Below are positions 1-9,302 of a DNA stretch of 64,000 nucleotides, piece by piece. Within the stretch, counting starts at the first letter, position 1; each line of letters begins with the position of its first letter. The stretch is from assembly GCF_000002875.2 (NCBI RefSeq), contig NC_009413.2:67001-131000 (forward strand), in the 5' to 3' direction. Source of the stretch: Leishmania infantum JPCM5 (Eukaryota; Euglenozoa; Kinetoplastea; Trypanosomatida; Trypanosomatidae). A program made the position numbers and the translations under genes. Below the pieces are notes generated by a model. It did no database searches, was not told the DNA's origin, and saw only the letters and a program-made list of their open reading frames with translations.

Positions 1-135
1 GGCATCACCTACGCCGCCAGCGTCGACAGAGCCACCTGAAGTGGCGGTCGTTGAGCTGGTGCGCACCGACATGGTCTCTTCTTCTTCATCCATCATCGTG
101 GTGGTACTCTCGAAGGAATCCTCGTAGTGCTCCAT
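1..135 (-). CDS. N-terminal fragment of an acidic Ser/Thr-rich protein, cut by the window edge
   Basis: Reading the minus strand from an ATG at 135-133 gives 45 open codons to the window edge, beginning MEHYEDSFESTTTMMDEEEE and continuing into a Ser/Thr/Gly-rich stretch. In frame there is a stop upstream and no other ATG between it and 135. A classic trans-splice acceptor (CU-repeat tract then CAG) lies 165 nt upstream at about 300, which supports 135 as a genuine start. The protein is too short here to assign a family; acidic low-complexity N-termini are common in trypanosomatids. The rest lies left of the window. Confidence rests on the open frame plus the well-placed splice signal, not on homology. 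Confidence 0.6.
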   Translation of the reverse strand, partial: MEHYEDSFESTTTMMDEEEETMSVRTSSTTATSGGSVDAGGVGDA

Positions 136-1392
136 CGGCGCAATCGGCAGCAGCGTCGATATTCGCAGCGTTGTCACGGTATCCGTGGTTGAGTCACTCC
201 CTCACCCAGCCGCTACGCCTGGCGCCTGCGCAGCGCGCGCAACAAGCGAGCAGAAGGAAGCGCAACCTCACAGGTTGGCCGAAGGCGCCCACTACGCCGC
301 TGCGAGAGAGAGAGAGAGACAGTGATCTTCGTTCTCAGATGCAGCGCTGCGAGGGGAGGGTGTGCACGTCAGCAGCTCTGTCTCTTCCAGAGACACCGCG
401 ATCGCGGCAGCTTCTTGTCCTCCTTCAGCTGAGTGCCTCTCTTCTTCGCCGTCTGCGTACACGCTTGTGAGGGAGTCTGTGCGTAACTCCGTCTACGTCT
501 ATGGCAAAGATGGGCGAGGAGCGAGAAAGGGCAGGGGAGTTATGTGAAGCTAACGCACGCCCCGTCCCAAGCCTCTCTCGCGGCCCTGTGGTGGCGCTCT
601 ATGTGGCGAGCGTGCGCTTCTTTACTGTGAGGACGTGCGAGTGTACGTCTTCCGGCACTTCAAATCTGCCGTCGACTCGTGTGTGCGCAGGTGCAGCGAT
701 GCCGCGCACGTGTGTTCAGACCCAACGAAGTAGTCGAAACTTGAAGAATGGACGCGAGGAGAGAGGAAGATGAAGGATGGGTTTGCCCCGCTGCCGCCGG
801 TGAAGCCCCACGCAGAGACGCGCACAGAGCACCACAACAGTTGTGGGCCTTACGTGCTGGTCAAGCAGCAGCACAACGCACGGACGCTGCAGCCGTGATG
901 ATGCCGACCTCACTCATAGGCGCGGTAGATGAGACAGACGAGTAGGAAGAAGTGGCACGGGCAGCCAACCACAGCGTGCTTCACAGCGGTGGCACTGAGG
1001 TATAGAGCCTTTCGAACCCTGTCCCGACGACGCGCTGCGCGTGCGAACAGGAGATTCTGGCACGGACGCCTTCGCTGCTCAGTCTCCCAGTCGCGCTTCT
1101 ACGCAGATGTCTCGTCTCTCCGGCCTCCCCCCGCGCTCCACCTCGCTTGACGCTCTGCTCCCTCTGGCTTTCAGGCATTCTCTCCTTTTGCATGTTACAC
1201 GAAGTGATGTGAGTCGACGCGACTGCTCCTTAGGTGCCGAACCGGTATGCGCACACGGGGCACCGCGCGCGCATGTCGCTCAGCGCCGCCTCGCACTCCC
1301 CTTCCCCCTTTCACCGACCCATCCACCTCTGTCGAAAAGTGTATGGAGGCCGCTGCCACACACACACACACAGGGTCCATCAACCCGCCTTG
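136..1392. other. Spacer between the SNF2 gene and the left-edge gene
   Basis: No coding region with family resemblance or trypanosomatid-like length. It should hold the 3' UTR of the SNF2 ATPase gene (stop at 1393) and the 5' UTR and splice signal of the left-edge gene. A short CA repeat lies at about 1360-1373. The open frames on either strand here are short and compositionally biased. Confidence 0.6.
300..321 (-). promoter_or_regulatory. Candidate trans-splice acceptor for the left-edge gene
   Basis: On the minus strand a run of CU repeats at about 321-304 is followed directly by GCAG, with the AG at 301-300. This is the canonical kinetoplastid spliced-leader acceptor layout and would give a 5' UTR of about 164 nt to the ATG at 135. 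Prediction only. Confidence 0.55.
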
Positions 1393-4300
1393 CTACGATA
1401 TGACGCGCACCTGCTGAGATAGCTCCAGTAACTTCTTAAAGAAGATGTCCAGCATGTCGGTCATGCGGTAGCCGGTCATGGTGGTGTGGGCGACCTGCGA
1501 GATCCAACAGGACAGCGGGGGCGGCGGCAGCACCTTTGCACCACTGGCCGCGTCCTCGATGTACACGGTGAGCGTCTCCGCGCTGTGTGTGCCATACACT
1601 TCGCAGAAGGCGATCCAGTACTGGGCGGACCGTTGTTGTTGCACCGCCTCGCTCTCCAACTCCTCCGCCGTGGGGGCGGCCCGCTCCAGCGTGTTGCCCG
1701 CCAGCTCCTCCAGCCACGTCAAGGTGCCATGCTGGCCCCGCGTCACCTCATCTCGCTCCTCCGCGTCCGACTCGCCTCCGTCAGGGAAGCTTGCGCGATC
1801 GCTGGAGTAGACGGAGCTGAACGAGCTGGACGAGCTGTGTTGAGCCGAGAAGGAGGACGACGAAGAGGCAGAGGCGGCGCGAGAACCGCTACCGCTGCTG
1901 CTGCTGCGGCTGCTGCCCATCAGGTACGCTAGTGGGTCCCTGTGCGCCCGCTGTGTGCCGGCGGCGCTGTCGCTGTGAAAAGACGACGATGACGTGGACG
2001 CGCTAGACCGGCTTCGGCTCCCAGACGAGGAGGAAGCCGCCATCAGCAGGGAGGTCAGAGAGGCAGCATCGTCGGGATCGCTGCTCACAGCGCCCTTCTG
2101 CCGCGCGACCGCACCGGACCCCAGCGCCGCACCACAGGCCGCCACAGACATCGAAGAGGCATACGAGGATGGTAGAGGCTTCTGACGGCAGTGCTTCAAC
2201 AGCCGTTCCACGTAGAGAACCTTGACGAGGGCATCGCTGGCGAAGCGCAGAAGCTTGCGCCGTGGCGTCGGGCACTCATCCAGCAGCAGCTCGTGTGCGT
2301 AGGTCAGTCGTTCGCAGCGCGCAAGGTAATGCAACGCCGTGGCAATGAGCATGAGGGGCATAGCCACAAACTGCGTGAGTGTGCTGGGGTGCACAAAGTC
2401 GGCAAACGCCTGCGCAAGGCGCTGTCGCAGGTGCTCGCGCACATTCGTGTGCGACGCGAGTCGGCCGTTGGCCAGCAACACTCGCCGCAACGCCTCAACG
2501 TCACCGCCGGTTCCCATCTGCAGCCCGAGCAGCCGTACCAGTCGCGGCGGGTACTCGCTCAGGAAAGCCTGCACCCCCTCCTCCATGGTGCGGCGCACGA
2601 ACTCGAATACGGCCTGTGACGTGTGCACCTCCCGCAAGGCCGCACTGACATCAGCGCACTCGGCCGGCGAGAAGGACACGGCGAAGCTCTTGGTGATGGA
2701 GAAGGCATCGAGCAGGTTGGCCACCACGGAGAGCTGGTAGAGCACGGTCTGCTGTTGCGTGCGGGGGTCGGCACGCACCTCGAACTCGGCGTTGTAGTGG
2801 CAGCGCGGGCACTCCAGGTGCGTCGCGTCGAGCCGTTGCAGCAGCGGGCTGCGGCACCGCGCACAGCCGTACATGTGCTGTCCTTGTCGGTAGGAGGGCA
2901 GTCGGAGAAGTTCCGCCACTTGGGCGAGCGGCAGCAGACCTTCCATGTGCGCCCTCGACGCTGCACTGTAGGCGCGCCCCACGCGCATTTCTTCGCGCTC
3001 CAGCTGGAGATGCTGCGGCGGTAGCGCGAAGCCCTCGTAAGGGGGCCACTGCTCCTCAAGACAGCTCGTCATGGCGGTCAGCACGGACTGCGCCAACGCC
3101 GCAAGCGCCTCAGCGAATGCGCCGTCGTCGTCCCACCTCGAGGGCGCGCGACCACCGTCCTCTCCCTCAGCCGTCCCCTCGTCCTCCGCGCTGTCGCTAT
3201 CGTCGTCGATTCTGCCTGGCGTGATGCCCAGCAACGTCGCCAGCGCTTCCAGGGCGGCCTCGCTAAGGGCGAGGCGCCCATCCACGAACCACAGCTTCTG
3301 CAAGCCGCGCAACAAGCAGAAGCCGACAAACGGGCGGTCGCAGCCCAGCTCCGTCGCGACGTACGTTGCCTCTACGGACGACATGGACTTGAACAGGGAG
3401 ACCGGAGTGAAGAGCAGGGCCTCCTCGAGAGGGCTTCGAGTGGGCAGAGCCGTGTCTCGTGTCCGACGTCGGGTGGCAGCAGGAACACGACTGGCAAGAT
3501 AGGTGCGCAGCTTCAGGTACGAGCTGCTCTGCAGCAGCGTGCGGAACAAGTCGGCGGCGCCGGCCTGGTAGCAGAGCAGGAGCACCTCCGCCAGGAACCG
3601 CGGCGGCGGACGTTTTTCCAGCACCGGTGCGAGAAGCGGCTGTAGTCGCTGACACATGCTCTGGTCCAGCGTGCGCACTTCCGATACCGTATCGCTTTCA
3701 CTGACCGCCTCCTCACGGGCGCGCAAGACGTGCGTGATCACGAGATGGGCTGCCTGCCGCGCCGCGTCCACGAGCTCTGCCTCGCACGCGTCCAGCAGAC
3801 TCACGTCCTCCCGCGCGTGCGCGGGAGGAGCACCTCCGCTGGGCATTTGCAGCGGAATCGCAACAGACGCGCGCGACTTGTGCGCTGCGTCCTCAAAGCG
3901 GCGCCCGCGTTCGCGAATCACGTCATCCTCGTTATGAAGCAGCAGCACCGACTGCGGGATCACAGTGTAGAGGTAGGCCTTTTCCTCCGGGTGCGCGCGC
4001 AGGACACGGGCCGCGATCGGGCACTGGGTCTCGCACACCTCAAGAGCGTACTCCAGCCGGCGACTGCTCGCCAGCGTCTCCTTCAGCGCCGGCCGCGACT
4101 GCTGCAGAGTCGCCTGCTCATCTGTGGCGAGGCTCGACCCATCATCCGGTAGAGGGACTGCGCACGGATAGCGGAAGTAGCTGCGCGTCTGATGGCGCTG
4201 CTGCCGGCGCGGGTCGCTGATGTCGGCGATCTTCTTCTGCAGCCACGACCTCTGCAAAGCGTAGGCAAAGACAATGTGCTCGGACGTGCCCCACGTGGCC

Positions 4301-6138
4301 AGCCGGTAGATGTTCACCGGCCGCAGCTGCCCGTAGCGATATAGTCGGTACGTGGCCTGCACGTCATCCGTCGGGTTCCAGCTCACGTCGAGGAGGATGC
4401 AGTGACTGGCAGCGGTGAGCTTGATGCCAACGCCACCCGCGCGGACGGAGCACAGCAACACACGACACGCGTCATTGCTTTGAAGCTCACTGATGCAGCG
4501 GCACCGCTCTGCGTCAGAGGCGGCCCCGGTCAAGGATGGCGCCGAAATCCCTTCGCGTGCCAGCAACTGCCCCATCAGTCGCAGGTGACTCAAGTATTGC
4601 GAGAAGATGACGACCTTCTCGCGCTGCTCGCGCACAATGTGCACGGTAAGGTGGAAAGCGAAACTCAGCTTCGGGGACACGGAAACATCCACGCCGGTGA
4701 GGGCCGCCGCGGGCAGGGTCGGAGGGGCCGCTGGCGTTGCGTCCTCATCCTCGTCGTCACCGTCCTCCTCGCCGTCCTTACAGGAGGCAAGGGTGGTGCT
4801 GCTGCTCGGCACCTCCAGTTCCGATAGGACGGGATGCAGGCATATGTGTGACGCGACGTGGTGCAGCCGCAGTACCGAGTCTCCCTTTTCTCCAGCGGCG
4901 ACCTGCGTGTGGAAGTACTTCAGCATCGCCCTGTACGCCGCCTCCTGCGCTGCGGAGAGCCTGAAAAAGAATAGGAACTCGCGTCGCGGCGGCAGGGTGG
5001 CTGCCAGCACCTCCGGTCCGCAGTGGTGCGCCGAGTCGGCGAAGTACCTGCGCAAAGACGCCACGCACCGCTGCATCTCGAGAAACTGCGGGTACGTGGC
5101 GTCCACGCACTGTCCTCTCTCGATCGGTGCGATGAAGTGCTTGTGAAAGAGCTGGGTGTCAAGCTCGCGGCCGGTGATGATGGACTGCATCGTGTTGTAC
5201 TCCTCGAGGTGGTTCTGCAGCGGGGTGCCCGTGAGTGCCAGCCGAAGCTGGATGTTGCGGATGTGCTGCGTCAACGCCGTCACCAGGTTCGAGCTGCTGC
5301 GGCGTAGCCGATGCGCCTCGTCGAGGATAACGAGGTCAGCGGTCTCAATGATGTCCAGTAGCCGCACCTCCTGAAAAAGCGGAAGATGGAGTCGCAGGCG
5401 ATCCAGCAATGACCACACGCGGGGCCATTTGTTGGTGGGGTTGCTGCGATACTGCGTCTGTGCGTACTGTAGAATGCGCTGGTACTCCTCGTAGCCTAGC
5501 AGCAGCAAGCCTCCCTCTTGATAGAAGGAGAGCAGCACGTCCTCGATAGAGCGGCCGCTGGTGCCACGGTGCGTTGCACTGAGGGAGAAGCCCATCGCAC
5601 TGGGCACGTAGGAGTTGATCTTCATAGTTCCCGCATACCGCGGCTGGATCCACTCCGAAATGGATGCCTGCCAGTGCAACACGCAGCTGCGAGGGCACAG
5701 GACAAGCACACGGAGTGCAGGGCACACGGCACCTTTCAGCGCGACGCTTGAAGCGGCAGCGGCAGAGGCGCTCCCGAGCTGCTGCTGACGCACTCGCTCG
5801 CGCTTCATTGCCATCAGCAGCGCCTGTGCCTGGAACAGCAGCACGAAGGAGAGGGAGGTGAGCGTCTTACCAAGACCCATCGAGTGCGCCAGAATGGCGC
5901 CAAACACTTCTTGATAAAGCCGAGTGCGCTGCTCGATCGTGGAGGAGAAGGTTCGAGCAGCCATGCGCAGCGCGCCGTCCAGCACGAGACGCCTCCAAAT
6001 AAATTCCAATGCACTTACCTGGTGAGGGCGCAGCACGCTCTCCATCACCGGGGGAAGCTCCAGCGCGCCATGTGGAGGCCTGCTGCCGTCGGCGCCGCCG
6101 CTCATGCTGCTGCCAGCATCGGTGTCGTTAGCGCTCAT
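1393..6138 (-). CDS. SNF2-family ATPase, ATRX/ARIP4 (RAD54L2)-like, with zinc ribbon
   Basis: Encodes 1581 residues from the ATG at 6138. Upstream extension of the frame has no ATG (it begins at a TTG), so 6138 is chosen. Swi2/Snf2 motifs appear in order: motif I HSMGLGKT (about residue 90), DEAH Walker B in LVILDEAHRLRRSS (about 273), LTGTPLQNHLEEY, and motif VI with YRYGQ (about 600). YRYGQ instead of HRIGQ is typical of the ATRX/ARIP4 branch. A CxxC-x14-CxxC zinc ribbon lies near residues 1090-1112 and a Ser-rich tract near 1370-1450. The family are DNA translocases that remodel nucleosomes or protein-DNA complexes in the nucleus. No ADD or JBP-type domain is visible, so neither full ATRX nor JBP2. 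Exact function is not inferable. Confidence 0.85.
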   Translation of the reverse strand: MSANDTDAGSSMSGGADGSRPPHGALELPPVMESVLRPHQVSALEFIWRRLVLDGALRMAARTFSSTIEQRTRLYQEVFGAILAHSMGLGKTLTSLSFVLLFQAQALLMAMKRERVRQQQLGSASAAAASSVALKGAVCPALRVLVLCPRSCVLHWQASISEWIQPRYAGTMKINSYVPSAMGFSLSATHRGTSGRSIEDVLLSFYQEGGLLLLGYEEYQRILQYAQTQYRSNPTNKWPRVWSLLDRLRLHLPLFQEVRLLDIIETADLVILDEAHRLRRSSSNLVTALTQHIRNIQLRLALTGTPLQNHLEEYNTMQSIITGRELDTQLFHKHFIAPIERGQCVDATYPQFLEMQRCVASLRRYFADSAHHCGPEVLAATLPPRREFLFFFRLSAAQEAAYRAMLKYFHTQVAAGEKGDSVLRLHHVASHICLHPVLSELEVPSSSTTLASCKDGEEDGDDEDEDATPAAPPTLPAAALTGVDVSVSPKLSFAFHLTVHIVREQREKVVIFSQYLSHLRLMGQLLAREGISAPSLTGAASDAERCRCISELQSNDACRVLLCSVRAGGVGIKLTAASHCILLDVSWNPTDDVQATYRLYRYGQLRPVNIYRLATWGTSEHIVFAYALQRSWLQKKIADISDPRRQQRHQTRSYFRYPCAVPLPDDGSSLATDEQATLQQSRPALKETLASSRRLEYALEVCETQCPIAARVLRAHPEEKAYLYTVIPQSVLLLHNEDDVIRERGRRFEDAAHKSRASVAIPLQMPSGGAPPAHAREDVSLLDACEAELVDAARQAAHLVITHVLRAREEAVSESDTVSEVRTLDQSMCQRLQPLLAPVLEKRPPPRFLAEVLLLCYQAGAADLFRTLLQSSSYLKLRTYLASRVPAATRRRTRDTALPTRSPLEEALLFTPVSLFKSMSSVEATYVATELGCDRPFVGFCLLRGLQKLWFVDGRLALSEAALEALATLLGITPGRIDDDSDSAEDEGTAEGEDGGRAPSRWDDDGAFAEALAALAQSVLTAMTSCLEEQWPPYEGFALPPQHLQLEREEMRVGRAYSAASRAHMEGLLPLAQVAELLRLPSYRQGQHMYGCARCRSPLLQRLDATHLECPRCHYNAEFEVRADPRTQQQTVLYQLSVVANLLDAFSITKSFAVSFSPAECADVSAALREVHTSQAVFEFVRRTMEEGVQAFLSEYPPRLVRLLGLQMGTGGDVEALRRVLLANGRLASHTNVREHLRQRLAQAFADFVHPSTLTQFVAMPLMLIATALHYLARCERLTYAHELLLDECPTPRRKLLRFASDALVKVLYVERLLKHCRQKPLPSSYASSMSVAACGAALGSGAVARQKGAVSSDPDDAASLTSLLMAASSSSGSRSRSSASTSSSSFHSDSAAGTQRAHRDPLAYLMGSSRSSSSGSGSRAASASSSSSFSAQHSSSSSFSSVYSSDRASFPDGGESDAEERDEVTRGQHGTLTWLEELAGNTLERAAPTAEELESEAVQQQRSAQYWIAFCEVYGTHSAETLTVYIEDAASGAKVLPPPPLSCWISQVAHTTMTGYRMTDMLDIFFKKLLELSQQVRVIS

Positions 6139-6275
6139 GCCAAACTCGTGGCCCACGCCCTCTTCGCGGATCAAGAGATCGAAGATGGGAGAGGCACAGA
6201 GCAGCAGCCATGCACGAGCAACACACAGAGCGAGGAAAGCGTCGGCCAAGTTCGCAGAGATTTAGTGCAGTCTTA

Positions 6276-6350
6276 CTTGGCAATGAGGAGAGGAGCGGAG
6301 CGGAAGCGAGGGAGAGTCGGAAGGGGGGAGGGGGGGGGGGGGTAGAGAAG
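6276..6350 (-). promoter_or_regulatory. Polypyrimidine tract and candidate acceptor for the SNF2 gene
   Basis: In the transcript sense a C-rich/CU-rich stretch (about 6350-6284, including a C12 run) is followed by the first AG at about 6277-6276, giving a 5' UTR near 137 nt to the ATG at 6138. One out-of-frame upstream ATG lies at 6211. Prediction. Confidence 0.45.
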
Positions 6351-6632
6351 AGAACAGTGAACAGCGGGAGGCACAGCCGCCCAAGCACGCATGCGCATGG
6401 CGGAGCCCTATGCACTACCTACACAGCAAAAGAGAGGGGGGCAGCATCTATTCGGAGGGGGTCGAGTTCCGCCTGCTTGAGGAGCTTAACGGGAGAACAT
6501 GGCAGTCAAGCGACAAGGTCGCAACGCACACATGCGAGCGGGCGCGACAGAGCCGTGAATCGCCGCCGTCGCCGTGTGGAAGCATGGGCACACGCGTGCG
6601 GTGAGGCGCTCGTTGTGTCGTCTGCGCTTCGG

Positions 6633-6661
6633 TCTGTCGGTCTAACCGAGAGACCGACAGA
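6633..6661. repeat. Inverted repeat (11-bp stem, 7-nt loop)
   Basis: Positions 6633-6643 (TCTGTCGGTCT) pair perfectly with 6651-6661 (AGACCGACAGA) around a 7-nt loop. It lies in the untranslated spacer, so it could fold in the 3' UTR of the gene at 7189-7992. No function assigned. Confidence 0.7.
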
Positions 6662-7188
6662 GACAGCATGTGCAGGCCCATCCCTTCCCAAACGTGTACA
6701 CGCGGCTTATGCGTAAAACTCAAGGCACCCCCGAAACACAGCAATAACGAAAGAGAGAGGGAAGGTGGAGCGCCTATGCACAGCGTGCGTGCGTTCATCG
6801 GGGACTGTGGGACAGCGACAGCGAGAGACAACGTGTCTGCGGAGGCGGAGGGGTGAGAGGGGAAAATGGGGTGCCGCAGTCCATCAGCGATGGTATCAAG
6901 CACGCCCACCTCTTGCGCCCATCCACTCAGCCTTTGGAGAAGCGGCGTTTCGCCGTCCATCACACCCTCCTCATCTCTCCCCACCCCACCCCCGGGACAA
7001 GTCGGCAGCTTCACAGGGACGTTCCAGATAGGAAGCACGGGAAAAAAGAAAAACAGAAGCGTGAAGCGGCTACACCGCACACGAGCACCAAAGTGTTCGT
7101 TGACCCCCTTCTGCAAGCTCATTCGTTCTTACGGGCCCTCCCTCCGTCACGGGTCGACAGCCCTGTACATGTTCTTTACCGATACGCG

Positions 7189-7992
7189 TCAGTCCTGATG
7201 TCGGCGCGCCTGTGCTTGCTGCGCAGCCGCCTGTAGCTGTGGCCCGTAGTGCCGAATCAACAAGTAGAAGGTGAGCGCAAGAACGATAAGAGGCAGACAC
7301 ATCACCACGACACATGCGGCGTAAGCGACGGCGCCAGGGACGAGGTCTGCAGCGCCAGCGGTGTACTCGTACACGCTCCACGGCGCGGCCCACAGCGCGT
7401 AGTAGAGAACCGCGAAGGGGTAGAGAATGACGAAGCCGATGACCCAGTTTCCAATAAAGCCCATGATGATGTCGGAGAAGCTCTCCGCTTCGCCGAGGCT
7501 GAAGAGGGAGGAGTACCACGCGTTGTCGTAGCTGAGCGATTGCACGGTCTTGATAGACTCCGAGATGGTGCGCTTCTGCTCCTGCGCAAAGTGCAGCGAG
7601 ACGACGCCGTAGAGCGGCTTCAGCTTCGCCATGATGAGGCGCTCTTGCTCCTTTAGGGCCTTCACCTCCACCAACGTTCTGCGGTAATCCTCATCAAGCA
7701 AGCGTATCGTCGCCTTGTCCTGTGGTCGTGTGTAGAAGAAGCCCTGCTTGGCACGGGCAGACTCCAACGCTGCCTCCGCCTGGTAGAGTTTGTTGTACGC
7801 CCTCGTCAGCTCGCCCTGGCGGAGGATGTTGACCTCACGCTCCCAAAACTGGATTTGTTCATGCTTCGCACGCTTCGCCATGGCCTTGGCGTCTTCGCTG
7901 CTATCCCACGCGTCGACTGAGCTTGCGCTTGCCAGCAAGCAAAGCAGCAGTAGCAGCGTCGCCACAGTCGTCGGTCGTTGTCTGGCCATCAT
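7189..7992 (-). CDS. Conserved-type secretory/ER membrane protein, signal peptide plus two TM segments
   Basis: Encodes 267 residues from the ATG at 7992 (a second ATG follows at 7989). The N-terminus is a clear signal peptide: a short basic head, then TTVATLLLLLCLLASASS. A charged helical region rich in Glu, Lys, Arg and Gln (about residues 35-125) looks like a coiled coil. Two hydrophobic spans follow, roughly residues 165-195 (MGFIGNWVIGFVILYPFAVL) and 210-245 (VAYAACVVVMCLPLIVLALT), and then a basic, Gln/Ala-rich tail. This suggests a lumenal coiled coil anchored by a C-terminal hairpin in the ER or secretory pathway. I recognise no named family. Confidence 0.75.
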   Translation of the reverse strand: MMARQRPTTVATLLLLLCLLASASSVDAWDSSEDAKAMAKRAKHEQIQFWEREVNILRQGELTRAYNKLYQAEAALESARAKQGFFYTRPQDKATIRLLDEDYRRTLVEVKALKEQERLIMAKLKPLYGVVSLHFAQEQKRTISESIKTVQSLSYDNAWYSSLFSLGEAESFSDIIMGFIGNWVIGFVILYPFAVLYYALWAAPWSVYEYTAGAADLVPGAVAYAACVVVMCLPLIVLALTFYLLIRHYGPQLQAAAQQAQARRHQD

Positions 7993-9302
7993 CGCGCCTT
8001 TCCTGTTAGCCTGTGAGTGGGCGCCTTTCCGATGGTGTTTGCTATCACGTGTGTGTGTGTGTGTACGCTCCACAAAGATGTACGCGTTGTTGCGGGCACT
8101 GCCACGGCTCCTCGTGCATCACGCGCTCGTGAATGCAACTTGGTCGGTTGTTTTGCGGGGTTTGGATTTTGGGTTTCCCCGACGTGCATGTTTAGACGCG
8201 GGTGTGCGCATGGCGGCCAAGTGCACAGAAGCGGCATGCCCCATCGTTGGGAGAGAGAGAGAGAAAGGGTCAGAGCAGCAAGATAGTAGGGGTGGTGAGA
8301 GAAGATATGGTGGCAGAGAACAGGCGTGCAGCGTGTTCCGTATAGCTGAGCATGTCGATCGATGCCGCACATCTGCGCGTGTGCTCGTGCGCATCACCGA
8401 AAGCCCTCCAACGGGCTCAACTTCACGCACACGCGCACATGTAGTCCCTAGTTGTTAGCAGTCGCAGTGCACGTGAGAGAGAACAAACAGGTGGCGTGCG
8501 CAAGTGCGCAAGCCCTGCACGAGACGTACGCACACCATCACCGATGGGACTGTCAGGTGAAGACAACGGCGCTATCACAGATGCTACGCAGCCGCAGCTC
8601 CGCTCGGCTACCACGTGCCACCGCACGGTAACAGCGCGTAGGCGCTCAGAGGCAGACGCTAGTCCGCATCTCTCGTGAGCAAGCCCCACATGCAACACCT
8701 GGATGTACTGTCTTGCTCTCGCAACGTTACATTTACTCCGCAGCCTCCTGTCGCAGAGCTGGTGCCTCCGTGGGGATGGATCGTTTCGAGCATGCAAGCG
8801 TGTGCGTTGTGCATGTGTGTCCGCCAGTGGGCCTGTACGCCGTAGCACAAGTGCCTCCCCTCCCTCACCCCAATCAGAGCACAGGACAAGCCCATATACA
8901 AGAAAGAAGAGAGGGCAAGACGCCTGCGTATGTATATATAAAAAGAAAGGAAAAGATGTGCCCGAGCGCATCCATCACACACAGACAAACACGCACGCAC
9001 CCGTGAGAGAGGGGGAGAAGGCTCACTCCTGGGCGCGTGCCCGACGTCCGGTACACGAACCGGTGCGCTACAAACGTCATGCGCCCATCGCGAGAAGAAA
9101 CGGAGAATCGGCACATCCGACACACCACGCCGATTTAGCCAGCACCCAACACTCTACGACATACTGCCCATCCGCAGTTGCCGTCTGACAAGGCGGGTTC
9201 GCACCGCCTACGCTTCGGCTCTGCGCGCCTCCGGCTTCCACAGCGGGGCGTTTCATATGCAACTTTCTACCTCTCGTGAATGATGTGTACTTGAGGAGGA
9301 GT
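7993..9302. other. Spacer between the Sec24 gene and the signal-peptide gene
   Basis: No supported gene. Contains a GT repeat at about 8048-8063 and a CU tract (minus-sense) at about 8250-8272 that may serve splicing or polyadenylation. The remainder should be the Sec24 3' UTR. Confidence 0.6.

Larger units (their letters stand above)
6139..7188. other. Spacer with a perfect 11-bp hairpin
   Basis: No gene seen. A minus-strand frame of about 224 codons (6448-7122) is low-complexity and resembles no family. The sequence holds the 3' UTR of the 7189-7992 gene and the 5' region of the SNF2 gene. A G/C homopolymer tract lies at 6323-6342, and an inverted repeat lies at 6633-6661. Confidence 0.6.

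Noticed and set aside
6139..6249. N-terminal extension of the SNF2 gene beyond the ATG at 6138
   Set aside because: The longer frame begins at a TTG, not an ATG, and its hydrophobic sequence is just translated 5' UTR; the first in-frame ATG is at 6138.
6448..7122. Minus-strand 224-codon frame between the SNF2 and signal-peptide genes
   Set aside because: Low-complexity Ser/Leu/Cys/His translation of CU-rich spacer, no family resemblance and no well-placed splice signal.
9180..9215. B-box-like GGGTTCGCACC suggesting a tRNA
   Set aside because: No matching A box or cloverleaf stems in the flanking sequence.
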